Assembly: GCF_052060035.1 (NCBI RefSeq) | Contig: NZ_JBPOEA010000016.1 | Span: 1-64,000, forward strand | Direction of reading: 5' to 3' | DNA: 64,000 nucleotides | Origin: Fodinibius sp052060035 | GTDB taxonomy: Bacteria > Bacteroidota > Rhodothermia > Balneolales > Balneolaceae | Part shown: piece after piece, positions 17,035 through 25,962 of the stretch | Layout of the letters: the number at the start of each line of letters is the position of its first letter | How positions within the stretch are numbered: the stretch's first letter is position 1 | Translations under genes and position numbers: made by a program | The notes under the pieces: model-generated | Databases searched by the model: none | Told to the model about the DNA's origin: nothing | What the model saw: the letters and a program-made list of their open reading frames with translations, nothing else

Positions 17035-17098
17035 AAATCTATTATTAAGTGAATTTGTTTAAATATAACAGATTTAAGAGGGATTTCTCATCGACAAA

Positions 17099-18502
17099 TT
17101 ATTTGAAGGTTTTAAAGGTGTCGATCCGTTTAAAATAACTGGTGGCTGCTTCTTTAACCTTGGGTGCCAGTAATATTGTAGATACCATCGTGGGGATGGC
17201 CATCAGTGCAAACATGCCATCAATGAGATCAATAACGGCGCCAATAGAAGCAACGGATCCAAAAATAATGGAGCCGACATAAAAATAGTTGTACCAGTGT
17301 TGTTTGTCAGCACCGATCAAGTAGCCCAGGCATTTTGTCCCATAATAGGAATATGTAAGCATGGAGCTGATGGCAAAGAAGACAACGCAAATAATCAGTA
17401 GATAGGTACCAAATTCGGGCAGTGCTTGATCAAATGCATTAAGAGTAAGGGTAACTCCGTTTGCTTCGGTGGATTTCCACACTCCGGTCACCAAGATAGC
17501 CAGGGCGGTCATCGTACAAGTAATAATGGTATCAATGGCAGGTCCTAACATGGCAACCAAGCCTTCGCGAACCGGCTCTTTGGTTTTGGCTGCGCCGTGA
17601 GCAAGGGCTTCGGTACCGAGTCCGGCTTCGTTTGAAAAGACACCACGTTGAATGCCGATTACAATAAGAGAGCCGACTGCTCCGCCCATCACCGATTTGC
17701 CGGTGAAAGCATCAGTCACGATAAGTCCCAGGTAGTAAGGAATTTCGGTAATATGTGCAGCCAGTATGGCAATTACGCACCCTACATAAATAATAACCAT
17801 GGTCGGTACCAGTCGGGAGGTAACTTTGCCGATGCGTGTAATACCGCCAAAAATCACAATGGAAACGATTACTACGAGTACAAGCCCGGTGATGATATCA
17901 CCCCCGAAATGGGCATTGGCCGCTACCCATCCCTGGGGGATATAAATGGAATCACGTAAAATTTGTGTGAGTTGATTCGCTTGAAAAATGGGCAGAGGGC
18001 CAAAAATGCCGGCCAGCGCAAATAGTCCGGCCAGCGGTTTGAAAAGATAGGTCCAATTTCCACCCCATTTTTTTTCGAGTCCTTCGCGGATTACGTACAT
18101 CGGTCCGCCCTGCACCTTGCCTTCGGAATCTTCACCTCGATACAGAATAGCCAGTGTGCAGGTAAAGAATTTGGTAGCCATTCCTACAAAGGCACTTACC
18201 CACATCCAGAAAAGGGCTCCGGGGCCGCCCATAAAAATGGCAACGGCTACCCCACTGATGTTCCCCATGCCAACAGTAGCAGCGAGAGCACTGGATAAGG
18301 CCTCGAAGTGAGTAATATCGCCGGGGTCATCGGGATCATCATACCGACCGCGAAGGATATTAAGGGCGTGTTTAAAATATTTGAAAGGGGCAAAGCGTGA
18401 ATAAATCAGAAAGAAAAGTCCGCCGCCTACCAGCAGGTAAACGAGTGGCATGCCCCACATAAAGCTCGAAAAAGCACTTAGCGCTTGTTCAATAAATTTC
18501 AA
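17099..18502 (-). CDS. alanine/glycine:cation symporter family protein (AGCS)
   Basis: This 467-residue membrane protein has about ten hydrophobic segments. Family motifs are ALAATVGMGNISGVAVAIF (in part ATVGMGNISGVA), GGPGALFWMW, VQGGPMYVIREGL and GVFSNEAGLGTEALAHGAA. AGCS proteins import alanine or glycine with Na+ or H+. It stands alone and is preceded by a DinB gene on the same strand. Substrate is by family. Confidence 0.94.
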   Translation of the reverse strand: MKFIEQALSAFSSFMWGMPLVYLLVGGGLFFLIYSRFAPFKYFKHALNILRGRYDDPDDPGDITHFEALSSALAATVGMGNISGVAVAIFMGGPGALFWMWVSAFVGMATKFFTCTLAILYRGEDSEGKVQGGPMYVIREGLEKKWGGNWTYLFKPLAGLFALAGIFGPLPIFQANQLTQILRDSIYIPQGWVAANAHFGGDIITGLVLVVIVSIVIFGGITRIGKVTSRLVPTMVIIYVGCVIAILAAHITEIPYYLGLIVTDAFTGKSVMGGAVGSLIVIGIQRGVFSNEAGLGTEALAHGAAKTKEPVREGLVAMLGPAIDTIITCTMTALAILVTGVWKSTEANGVTLTLNAFDQALPEFGTYLLIICVVFFAISSMLTYSYYGTKCLGYLIGADKQHWYNYFYVGSIIFGSVASIGAVIDLIDGMFALMAIPTMVSTILLAPKVKEAATSYFKRIDTFKTFK

Positions 18503-18552
18503 ACTAAATAGCAGTATTTAATTAATAGATGACTTTTGAGAAGGGGAATATA

Positions 18553-19017
18553 CTAATTAGCGCGACTAAAGAAGATAAAATCGGTGGCCGGGGGATCAAT
18601 TTTTGCATTTCGTAACAATTTAGCGATCTGGGCACGATGATGCTGACCGTGAATAATGATGTGAAAAAGAATATCAGAAAGAGGCGTTTCGTAAGGGGTA
18701 CCTTTAGAATTGGTGTACGAGACTATTTGATCAAAATTATCAGTTGCATTGACCAGCTGTTTCCATTGTTGGTTGAGCGTCTTCATATTTTGCAGTGCAT
18801 CTGCTAACCCATAGTCAGGCCAAATTTCCACATCATCAATTGATTCCTCTTTAATCCGTTTAAACCACATTTGTTGCGACCCGGCAATATGGGCAAAATA
18901 TGCGACCGCTTTATCTGATCTCTCAAAGCCAAGATGATCTTGCAGGCTCAGTAAAACTTGTTCATTGGCCCAATTATCATAGGAAAATAATCGATGAAAA
19001 TGTTCTGCCGTATTCAT
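18553..19017 (-). CDS. DinB family protein
   Basis: This 154-residue four-helix protein belongs to the DinB/YfiT-like superfamily. The metal-binding His residues are visible as HFHRLFSYDNWANE near the start, YFAHIAGSQQMW in the middle, and IIIHGQHHRAQIAKLL towards the end. Family members bind a divalent metal, and some are thiol transferases (bacillithiol, mycothiol). The actual reaction is unknown. It is transcribed leftward, with coaX starting divergently at 19151. Confidence 0.9.
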   Translation of the reverse strand: MNTAEHFHRLFSYDNWANEQVLLSLQDHLGFERSDKAVAYFAHIAGSQQMWFKRIKEESIDDVEIWPDYGLADALQNMKTLNQQWKQLVNATDNFDQIVSYTNSKGTPYETPLSDILFHIIIHGQHHRAQIAKLLRNAKIDPPATDFIFFSRAN

Positions 19018-19150
19018 AAAAACATTCTTTTATTTAAATCGATAGTTTTAAAGAGCATATCAGATTCGTAAATATAATACAAATTTTGAAGTAGTTGAGA
19101 GCCCTCCTATTTTAGCTGCTTGATAATATTAATCAAATTGATGTCGAAAT

Positions 19151-19921
19151 ATGCTGCTCGCTCTTGATATCGGAAATAGTAACATTGTTATTGGAGCCTC
19201 TTCAAATGGAGAATGGAAATACCAGTGGCGTATCCAAACCGATACCGATAAAACGGCCGATGAATATGCAGTGCTTTTCAATAGTTTGTTCAGCGAGTTT
19301 GAGTTGACCTTCGACCGTTTTAGCCGGATTATCATAAGCAGTGTTGTCCCACAGCTTACGCAGATCATCAGTGAGGTTTTTGAAGAAAAGTCGGATACCA
19401 AAGCGTTAATTTTGGACGGCGAAGTGGATACGGGTCTTAAGATTAAACGGTTAAATCGCAAAAGTGTGGGCGCCGATCTTATTGCTGATGCTGTGGGAGC
19501 CTATGCGTTGTTTGAGGATGACTGTATTGTCGTAGACTTTGGGACAGCCACCACTGTTATGGTTGTGCAAACCCCCGGCGAATTAATTGGGGGATCAATT
19601 TGTGCCGGACTCAAAGTCACTATCGATGCTTTGGTGGGGGAAACGGCACAACTTTCGCAGATTCCGCTGGAGCCTCCGAAGCAAGTTATTGGGGGTAGTA
19701 CAATGGAGGCGATGCAGTCAGGATTGGTGCTGGGTCATCTATGCATGATTGAAGGACTCATCGACCGTATGAGAAAACGGATGGGCGGGGCGGCCAAAGT
19801 AATTGCCACGGGTGGCCTTTCAGAAAAAATAGCCGAGCATACTGATTATTTTGATGTTATTGACCCCATGCTCACGCTCGATGGTTTGCGGCTGATTATG
19901 GAAAGGCAGGATGAGAAGTAA
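19151..19921 (+). CDS. coaX: type III pantothenate kinase
   Basis: This 256-residue enzyme catalyses the first step of coenzyme A synthesis, phosphorylation of pantothenate. It has the ASKHA-fold phosphate motif LLALDIGNSNIVIGA at the N-terminus, TADEYAVLF, the GADLIADAVGAYAL block, and VDFGTATTVMVV. The GGSICAGLKVTIDAL segment and the late ATGGLSEKIAEH complete the fold. CoaX enzymes typically need a monovalent cation. It is convergent with marC, with a shared hairpin between them. Confidence 0.95.
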   Translation: MLLALDIGNSNIVIGASSNGEWKYQWRIQTDTDKTADEYAVLFNSLFSEFELTFDRFSRIIISSVVPQLTQIISEVFEEKSDTKALILDGEVDTGLKIKRLNRKSVGADLIADAVGAYALFEDDCIVVDFGTATTVMVVQTPGELIGGSICAGLKVTIDALVGETAQLSQIPLEPPKQVIGGSTMEAMQSGLVLGHLCMIEGLIDRMRKRMGGAAKVIATGGLSEKIAEHTDYFDVIDPMLTLDGLRLIMERQDEK

Positions 19922-19929
19922 GAGGGCAA

Positions 19930-19975
19930 ACGGCAGATGTAAAACATGTTCTGTTTGTCGTTTGACATCTGCCGT
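19930..19975. terminator. inverted repeat between coaX and marC, possible bidirectional terminator
   Basis: ACGGCAGATGT (19930-19940) and ACATCTGCCGT (19965-19975) form a perfect 11-bp inverted repeat around a 24-base spacer. It lies between two convergent genes. No strong T run follows on either strand, so termination is only likely. Confidence 0.5.
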
Positions 19976-19989
19976 CTCACATTTACTAC

Positions 19990-20664
19990 TTAGACACCAA
20001 AAAACTTCGAAATTCCATTCAAAATAAACTGTACCCCAATGGCCATTGCGATAAATCCCATCATTCGGGTAATGGCATTCATCCCGGTGGGGCCAATATA
20101 CTTTGCTGAGAAGGGAGCCAGTCGTAATACGCCGTACGAAATAAGGGCTACCAGCACAATGGCACCACTTACAATAACTAAGTCAAGGATTCCCTCAGCC
20201 TGTGATGCCAAGCCAATAACAACAGCAATACTTCCGGGGCCCGACAACATAGGCATTGCCATGGGACTAAAAGAAATATCCTCTTTTTCTTTGGCTGCTT
20301 CCTGGGCCTCGTCTGATATTTTCTTTTCTGATGCTTCTGGATTCAACATGGCATAAGCGGCGCGGAGAATAATGAGTCCTCCCGCAATACGTATTCCCGG
20401 CAGACTGATACCAAAGAAGCTCATGATATACGTTCCGGCCAGTAGAAAAATGATGAGTACAACAAACATATAGAACGATGATTTCTTGGCCACGTAAATT
20501 CGTTCGGCATCGCTGTTTTGTTCGGTAAGGGAGATGAATACGGGCATTGCTGCCAGAGGATTAGCAACCGAAATAATAGAGGTAAAGGCCGCTATAAAAA
20601 GAGTAGTGGTTCCCGATAAGTAGGTAGTAAAAACGTTGCTTTGGCTTAATAAATCTTCAAACAT
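19990..20664 (-). CDS. MarC family membrane protein
   Basis: This 224-residue protein has six predicted membrane segments. Typical MarC blocks are SIISVANPLAAMPVFISLT, FFGISLPGIRIAGGLIIL and FSPMAMPMLSGPGSIAVVI, of which I quote the diagnostic AMPMLSGPGSIA. The ending MGFIAMAIGVQFILNGI is also usual for the family. MarC was named for multiple antibiotic resistance, but that role was not upheld and the function remains unknown. It is convergent with coaX. Confidence 0.93.
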   Translation of the reverse strand: MFEDLLSQSNVFTTYLSGTTTLFIAAFTSIISVANPLAAMPVFISLTEQNSDAERIYVAKKSSFYMFVVLIIFLLAGTYIMSFFGISLPGIRIAGGLIILRAAYAMLNPEASEKKISDEAQEAAKEKEDISFSPMAMPMLSGPGSIAVVIGLASQAEGILDLVIVSGAIVLVALISYGVLRLAPFSAKYIGPTGMNAITRMMGFIAMAIGVQFILNGISKFFGV

Positions 20665-20788
20665 AAGTGCGGAAGATATAAAATAGCAGGAAGAAGTTTA
20701 ACAGCTTTTACCAACGAAGAAGGCTTTCCAAGTGTTAAATTAAATCTTAGATTTACGTTCCAATTTTTAAGTGTTAAATAGGTTATTG

Positions 20789-21265
20789 ATGAAGCAAACA
20801 GAAGGACAACAATACAATTCACTTACAAAAACGGTCAGCAAAATTGTGGATGGTGAAGATGCATCGCGCGATGAAAAATTGCAACAGATCTGCGAGTTGC
20901 TGGCTGAAAATGTTGAAGTCTTTGATTGGGTAGGGTTTTACCTTGTTGATCCCGATGCAGATCGCGAATTAGTGTTGGGACCCTATGTCGGTGAAGAGAC
21001 AGATCACACGCGTATTCCCTTTGGAAAAGGTATTTGCGGTCAGGCCGCTGAAACGAACGAGACTTTTGTGGTACAGGATGTAAGTCAAGAAGACAATTAT
21101 CTGGCTTGCAGCGTGCATGTACAAGCCGAGATTGTAGTCCCCATAAAGAAAAATGGAGAGTTTGTTGCGGAGCTGGATATTGATTCGCATACCAAAGACT
21201 CAATGACCGAGGGACACCGCAAAGTGCTGGAGAAGGTTTGTGAACTTGTTTCACCACTGTTCTAA
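20789..21265 (+). CDS. GAF-domain protein, free methionine-(R)-sulfoxide reductase-like
   Basis: This protein of 158 residues is one GAF domain. Blocks FDWVGFYLV, RIPFGKGICGQAA, the ACSVHVQAEIVVPI strand and ELDIDSH match fRMsr (MsrC/YtfG-type) enzymes, which reduce free methionine-R-sulfoxide. Two of the three Cys known in the E. coli enzyme are kept (in GKGICG and LACS); the third is replaced, as in some other lineages. A GTG at 20771 is in frame upstream, but the ATG at 20789 is preferred. The DUF4920 gene starts 7 bases after its stop, so the two are probably co-transcribed. Confidence 0.85.
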   Translation: MKQTEGQQYNSLTKTVSKIVDGEDASRDEKLQQICELLAENVEVFDWVGFYLVDPDADRELVLGPYVGEETDHTRIPFGKGICGQAAETNETFVVQDVSQEDNYLACSVHVQAEIVVPIKKNGEFVAELDIDSHTKDSMTEGHRKVLEKVCELVSPLF

Positions 21266-21271
21266 CTAAAA

Positions 21272-21784
21272 ATGACAAAGTTAACTATGAAATACTGCGC
21301 TACGTTAATTCTTGGAATATTGTGTTTGACCAATATCGGAATGGCCCAAAATGGGAACGAGGCAAAGCAACTATCGGAGCCGGTAGCAACGGGAGAAAAT
21401 TACGAGGTCTATGGATCTGAATTTCCGGATGATGCCCAGTTTTTTGCTCCGGAATATTTGGTAGAAAACAGTAATGTGTTTAAGGGTCAAGAAGTAGTAA
21501 CGAAGGGCACTATTAAGCAGGTATGCCAAAAGAAGGGGTGCTTTTTTATGCTCTCGGCCGGTGATAAAGATATTCGCATTACCTTTAAGGACTATAAGTT
21601 TTTTATTCCCACCGATGCGGCTGGTGCGCAAGTTCAGTTGAAAGGGGTATTTAAGGTTAAACCACTTACTGAAGACCAGGCGAAGCATTATGCAGAAGAT
21701 GCTGGAGAAAATCCGGACAAGATAGAGATGGCAGAAAAAGAGTATAACTTAGTTGCAAACTCAGTTAAAATATTCGATTTATAG
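21272..21784 (+). CDS. DUF4920 domain-containing exported protein
   Basis: This 170-residue protein has an N-terminal signal (YCATLILGILCLTNIGMAQ). The DUF4920 domain has the conserved Cys pair motif VCQKKGCFF and the strand DIRITFKDYKFFIP. The domain resembles an OB fold, and the two Cys may bind metal or form a disulfide. Function is unknown, and the family is common in Bacteroidota. It lies just after the methionine-sulfoxide-reductase-like gene, so a link to oxidative or metal stress is possible but unproven. Confidence 0.88.
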   Translation: MTKLTMKYCATLILGILCLTNIGMAQNGNEAKQLSEPVATGENYEVYGSEFPDDAQFFAPEYLVENSNVFKGQEVVTKGTIKQVCQKKGCFFMLSAGDKDIRITFKDYKFFIPTDAAGAQVQLKGVFKVKPLTEDQAKHYAEDAGENPDKIEMAEKEYNLVANSVKIFDL

Positions 21785-21928
21785 GAAAAGTTTTCTTTGT
21801 CCAGCTGATCATATTATAGTGGCTTTTCCATTGATTCTTGCTGATGAGTTTATATTTGTTTGTTGAATGGAACCTAATCGCTGGATAACACAACACTCTG
21901 TTTTTTAATGATTTAACTGAATACAAGT

Positions 21929-23389
21929 ATGAAGTGGATAACGGGGGTAGGAATATTTATTACGAGCCTTTTATTGGTCTCATGTAGTTCTTCAAAGAAG
22001 GTGAGTAATCCAAATACTTCAAACTCTACAGCTTCGTTCGAAATTGATAAAAACCTGGCTATTGATCGACTCAGTCAAGGTTTGCAGTATCAAACGGTAT
22101 CTTTAGAGGATACTTCAGAGATCAATTTTGAGGCTTACGAAGATTTTATTGATTTCTTGGGTGAAAAATATCCAAGCATACATGACAATATGGAAAGTGA
22201 ACGTATTGGTCAGTACAGCTTGCTCTACAAGTGGGAGGGAAGTAACAGTGGACTAAAACCAGCCATGATGATAGGGCATTATGATGTGGTTCCCGTTAAG
22301 TATGGCGATGATAGGTTATGGCAGTATTCTCCATTTGACGGAGAAGTGGATGAAGGATTTGTTTGGGGACGCGGTGCGTTGGACGATAAGGGCGGCGTTA
22401 TGTCGATTATGGAAGCACTGGAATATTTATTAGAGCAAGGGTTTGAACCGGAGCGCACCTTTTACATTGCCCTGCATCACGATGAAGAGGTTGGCGGAGT
22501 TCGTGGAGCGCAGCAAATAGCAGAGCATTTACAAGAACAGGATATAGAATTAGCTTATTTGGTTGATGAGGGACTGCCCATTGCTGAGGAGATTATTCCG
22601 AATGTAGAGGTTCCCCTGGCAATGATCGGAGTGGCTTCCAAGGGATCCATTAACATTGAGCTTAGATATACTCAGGATGGGGGACATTCATCGATGCCGA
22701 CCCGTTCTTCAGTAATTGGAACGCTTAGCAGGGCTGTTAATCGCATTGAGCAAAAACCCATGAAAGCACATTACCGTGGATTAATTGTAGAAACGTTTGA
22801 GCCGTTGATTCCCTATATGTCATTTACCCAGCGGATGGCTTTTAATAATACCTGGCTATTTAGGGGAATTATTAAAAGTAAGCTGAGCAATAATCCTGCA
22901 ACAAATGCGGCCCTTCGTACAACGGCGGCAAAGACAATTTTTGAGGCCGGTTTCAAAGAAAATGTATTACCGGTGGATGGACGCGTAATCATTAACTTCA
23001 GGGTGCATCCCAATGATACGATCGACGATGTGGTAGAATATGTACGAGATAGAATTCGTAATGATAATATCAATGTTCGCGTATTAGATCGGGCACGTAA
23101 TCCATCTCCGGTATCAAGTACCAGGGCTGCTCCGTACCAGATGTTGAAACAGACTATAGAAGAATCATTTAGTCAGGTACTGGTTTCCCCCTCGCTATTT
23201 ATTGCTGCCAGCGATGCCCGGCATTTCCACGATTTAACATCCAATATTTATCGTTTTCGTCCCATACGAGCCCGCCACGAAGACCGTTCCCGGGTGCATG
23301 GCATTGATGAGCGAATAAGCGTAGATAATTATATCGAGATGGTAGAGTTTCAAATACGTTTGATTAAAAATGGGACATCAGAGTTGTAG
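21929..23389 (+). CDS. M20 family metallopeptidase, lipoprotein (carboxypeptidase S-like)
   Basis: This 486-residue protein has a lipobox LLVSC near residue 19, so it is probably anchored to a membrane. M20 zinc-site motifs are MMIGHYDVVPV, VWGRGALDDKGG, HHDEEVGGVRG, and a late His in RARHEDRSRVHG. The central GSINIELRYTQDGGHSSMP segment is the lid/dimerisation domain start. Domain order and length match the CPS1/PM20D1-like group, which hydrolyse peptides or N-acyl amino acids. The substrate is unknown. It is transcribed alone and is convergent with the methyltransferase gene. Confidence 0.92.
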   Translation: MKWITGVGIFITSLLLVSCSSSKKVSNPNTSNSTASFEIDKNLAIDRLSQGLQYQTVSLEDTSEINFEAYEDFIDFLGEKYPSIHDNMESERIGQYSLLYKWEGSNSGLKPAMMIGHYDVVPVKYGDDRLWQYSPFDGEVDEGFVWGRGALDDKGGVMSIMEALEYLLEQGFEPERTFYIALHHDEEVGGVRGAQQIAEHLQEQDIELAYLVDEGLPIAEEIIPNVEVPLAMIGVASKGSINIELRYTQDGGHSSMPTRSSVIGTLSRAVNRIEQKPMKAHYRGLIVETFEPLIPYMSFTQRMAFNNTWLFRGIIKSKLSNNPATNAALRTTAAKTIFEAGFKENVLPVDGRVIINFRVHPNDTIDDVVEYVRDRIRNDNINVRVLDRARNPSPVSSTRAAPYQMLKQTIEESFSQVLVSPSLFIAASDARHFHDLTSNIYRFRPIRARHEDRSRVHGIDERISVDNYIEMVEFQIRLIKNGTSEL

Positions 23390-23418
23390 ACAGATTTTTT
23401 TGGAAGGCTAAGATAAAG

Positions 23419-24453
23419 TCACCGTACCTTGCAGATTAGTCCGTTATGCGCTTTGATGTATCCGGCGCGAAGGATATCAAATCCGTGTTCCCAAGCATAG
23501 AGTCCCATCTGCTGGATATCCATAAGCTCTCGGTAGCCATAATTCATGTAATCGCTCATTACGGTATAAAATGCTTTGCTGCGTAGCTGATTTCGAGGAG
23601 TGGTAAGAATAGCGTAGCCACCGGGTTTTAAGAACTGGCGATGCATTTCAAAAGCTTCGTGTTTGTATTCATCGGGGAAATGCTCGATGAGTCCGATGCT
23701 GACCACAATATCGAATTCTTTGCCGTATTTTAGGTTACGGATATCCTCAACCACAAAATCGATATTCATATCTTCTTTATAGTATATCTTGCGGTTGCCG
23801 GTAGCGGGATTGTTTCCTAAAAAGGGATATTGTGCTGGAAACTTACCAAAGCGATCGGTTTTACAAAATTCGTCATAATCAACCAGAACTGCATGCCCCC
23901 CGGGATATTGGGCCATTAATTGCATTGCTTCGTAACCGTCAGCCGCACCCAGAAACAGTACTTTAGGCTTTTCGAAGTCGAGGTCTTCAAAGAGCGCCCG
24001 TTTTCCTCGGGGGTCCCAAATGGCATCTTCCACGCGGTGTACCTTATTCCAAACCAGCAGTTGTACGAGCTCTTCGAGTGCTTCACCTGCTCCATGGATA
24101 TCCATGCTCATTAGGTTTTTCCAGATGGCCGAGCGAGCCGCCTGTTTCTCTTGTGGAACATCCTTTACAAAGAGTTGATGAAATGACTTGTTGAAGTGTT
24201 TCCATCCTTCTTTAACGCCCATGCTTTCGTCATGGTCCTCTTCCCATTTCTTTTTGCCCTCAGCCCATTTATCCACTTTGTAAGGCCGATTTACTTGCTC
24301 CCAGCTCAGGTTCGACCAGTCGGTAACGCTGACGTCTTCAAAAACATCGGGTGGCGTATCGCGGAGATCACGAACATGGGTAGCTAGCCGTTCAAAATAC
24401 CCTACTTCGTGTTTTGGATTCTTGGCTTTTTCTTGTGTTGTTTCCGTTTGCAT
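23419..24453 (-). CDS. class I SAM-dependent methyltransferase
   Basis: This 344-residue protein has an unusual ~160-residue N-terminal helical region with many charged and Trp residues, then a Rossmann-like methyltransferase domain. SAM-binding motif I is VLFLGAADGYEAM, with an acidic motif II in HAVLVDYDEF. The post-I region has DIVVSIGLIEHFPDE and LKPGGYAILTTPRNQL. The acceptor is unknown. The N-terminal region is not a domain that I recognise. It is a single gene, convergent with the M20 peptidase. Confidence 0.85.
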   Translation of the reverse strand: MQTETTQEKAKNPKHEVGYFERLATHVRDLRDTPPDVFEDVSVTDWSNLSWEQVNRPYKVDKWAEGKKKWEEDHDESMGVKEGWKHFNKSFHQLFVKDVPQEKQAARSAIWKNLMSMDIHGAGEALEELVQLLVWNKVHRVEDAIWDPRGKRALFEDLDFEKPKVLFLGAADGYEAMQLMAQYPGGHAVLVDYDEFCKTDRFGKFPAQYPFLGNNPATGNRKIYYKEDMNIDFVVEDIRNLKYGKEFDIVVSIGLIEHFPDEYKHEAFEMHRQFLKPGGYAILTTPRNQLRSKAFYTVMSDYMNYGYRELMDIQQMGLYAWEHGFDILRAGYIKAHNGLICKVR

Positions 24454-24812
24454 AACCGAGTCCCCATAAATTGGTAGTTAATATTTTATTATAACTAACA
24501 AGGCGGCTAAAGTCATTTCCTTTTTGGAGTTCCCTTGGGTGATGGTATGTAGAGATCCTGAATCCATATTGTTATTGCAAGATATGTTGATTTACTGTGA
24601 TGAGGGAAGTCGTCCTGCTTTAGTAGCATTGCAGGGAAAGAGTTTTGGTTGATCTGCTTATTTTACTGCAATGCTACCCCAAAAGATATGGAAATATACA
24701 GATCCTGAAACAAGTTCAGGATGACATAGAAGTTAATACTGAAAGTTTAAAGTCTTTAAAAGGTCTTACTTGTTGAATCAATTACTATTTAATACATATT
24801 AATCGCAACGAT
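24454..24812. other. repeat-rich intergenic region upstream of the GIY-YIG gene
   Basis: This 359-base region has no gene. It holds a 12-bp perfect inverted repeat (GTAGCATTGCAG at 24623-24634 and CTGCAATGCTAC at 24666-24677). A 26-base palindromic repeat at 24701-24726 has an inverted copy beyond the next gene. A half copy of that repeat's core (GATCCTGAA) lies near 24554. Confidence 0.7.
24701..24726 (+). repeat. 26-bp palindromic repeat, left copy flanking GIY-YIG gene
   Basis: GATCCTGAAACAAGTTCAGG followed by ATGACA. The inner part TCCTGAA-ACAAG-TTCAGGA is itself a hairpin with a 7-bp stem. The inverted copy at 25131-25156 matches at 24 of 26 positions. Confidence 0.8.
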
Positions 24813-25121
24813 ATGCCGTATAGAAATTCTTCAGGAAAAAATGGCAATGTTTATTTCTTATCCAATGTTAAGCGTACCGTACTTTATATTGGTGTTACAA
24901 GTGAATTAGATGAAAGAATACTTAATCATAAATATGGGAAAGGATCGACATTCACAGCCAAGTATAACTTGAAAGTTTCACTTTATTTTGAAGAGTATCC
25001 GAATATTGAAGAAGCAATAGAACGAGAAAAGCAGTTAAAGAATTGGCACCGGGAATGGAAATTTAACTTGATTAAAAAGTTAAACCCAGAACTAAAAGAC
25101 TTATTGAATCCCAAAGCGTAA
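24813..25121 (+). CDS. GIY-YIG nuclease family protein (single domain)
   Basis: This 102-residue protein is a stand-alone GIY-YIG domain of the YhbQ/UPF0213-like type. The motif appears as NVYFLSN and LYIGVTSELDERI, where Y-I-G keeps the second half and V-Y-F replaces the first GIY. Conserved Arg (in DERILNHKYG), Tyr and Glu (EAIEREKQLKNWHREWK) follow. It lies between inverted copies of a palindromic repeat. Single-domain GIY-YIG genes with small dispersed repeats occur in many bacteria, and a role in repeat spread or DNA processing is only a hypothesis. Confidence 0.9.
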   Translation: MPYRNSSGKNGNVYFLSNVKRTVLYIGVTSELDERILNHKYGKGSTFTAKYNLKVSLYFEEYPNIEEAIEREKQLKNWHREWKFNLIKKLNPELKDLLNPKA

Positions 25122-25130
25122 CTAAGCATG

Positions 25131-25156
25131 TGTCATCCTGAATTAGTTTCAGGATC
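25131..25156 (-). repeat. 26-bp palindromic repeat, right inverted copy
   Basis: TGTCATCCTGAATTAGTTTC followed by AGGATC. This is the reverse complement of the copy at 24701-24726 with two mismatches, both in the loop region. It begins 10 bases after the GIY-YIG stop. Confidence 0.8.
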
Positions 25157-25170
25157 TAAGAAGCTATTTG

Positions 25171-25932
25171 CTACAGCCAACTAAGCACGTCATTTTTAGG
25201 TTGCTCTACCTGTACATAACTCTCAAAAATTTCGCTTAGGCTGGCATCTTTTTGAAGCTTTTTTCGGCTTTCCGAATCCAGATAGGCAATAATTTTTTGG
25301 TTGTGTAGGATGGCTATATCGTCGCAGAGGTTTTCGACAATCTCCAGAATATGACTGGTAATGACAATGGTAACCCCCTTTTGTTGCAGGCGATTGAGGA
25401 TGGTTTTCATCCGGCCAATTGAAATAACATCGATACTTTCAAAAGGTTCGTCGAGGAATAGAATTTTCGGATTGCTTAAAATGGCAGCACAAAAAGAAAG
25501 CTTTTTGCGACTGCCTGATGACAGCTTGTTAATTTTAGCATGTTCAAATTCGGTAAGGCCCAGGTATTCCAGCAATGAGTCCATCTTCTGCTGTCGTGTT
25601 TTGCTATCAATCTCATAGATATCACAAATATAGTGCAGAAAATCGTGGCTGGTAAAGTGCTCAAAAAGAAGTGGCGGTTGTAATACCGAGGCGATCTCCC
25701 GCTTGATCATCAGCTCATTTTGCTCGTTAAGCTCTCGTCCATTGATGATGATGTTCCCCTCATCGTAATCGAGCAGGCCTGTAAGAATACCGATCAGCGT
25801 ACTTTTACCGGCCCCGTTGGGACCAATAAGGCCAAATATATTTCCTGCAGGAACAGATAGGTCAAAATTTTGCAATACTGGAGTATTGTCATATGACTTT
25901 TGGAGTCCTTTTATTTCTATTGGTTGACCCAT
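25171..25932 (-). CDS. ABC transporter ATP-binding protein
   Basis: This 253-residue ATPase has Walker A GPNGAGKST, a Q-loop in the VLQPPLLFEHFT region, signature KLSSGSRKKLSF, Walker B KILFLDEPFES and the H-loop ITSHILEI. The signature is SSGSR rather than the common SGGQ form, which is frequent in exporter-type ATPases of the Ecs/natA kind. The membrane partner is encoded 30 bases upstream on the same strand. The substrate is unknown. Confidence 0.92.
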   Translation of the reverse strand: MGQPIEIKGLQKSYDNTPVLQNFDLSVPAGNIFGLIGPNGAGKSTLIGILTGLLDYDEGNIIINGRELNEQNELMIKREIASVLQPPLLFEHFTSHDFLHYICDIYEIDSKTRQQKMDSLLEYLGLTEFEHAKINKLSSGSRKKLSFCAAILSNPKILFLDEPFESIDVISIGRMKTILNRLQQKGVTIVITSHILEIVENLCDDIAILHNQKIIAYLDSESRKKLQKDASLSEIFESYVQVEQPKNDVLSWL

Positions 25933-25962
25933 AGATAAAAAATTCTTGTCAAGATAATTTTG

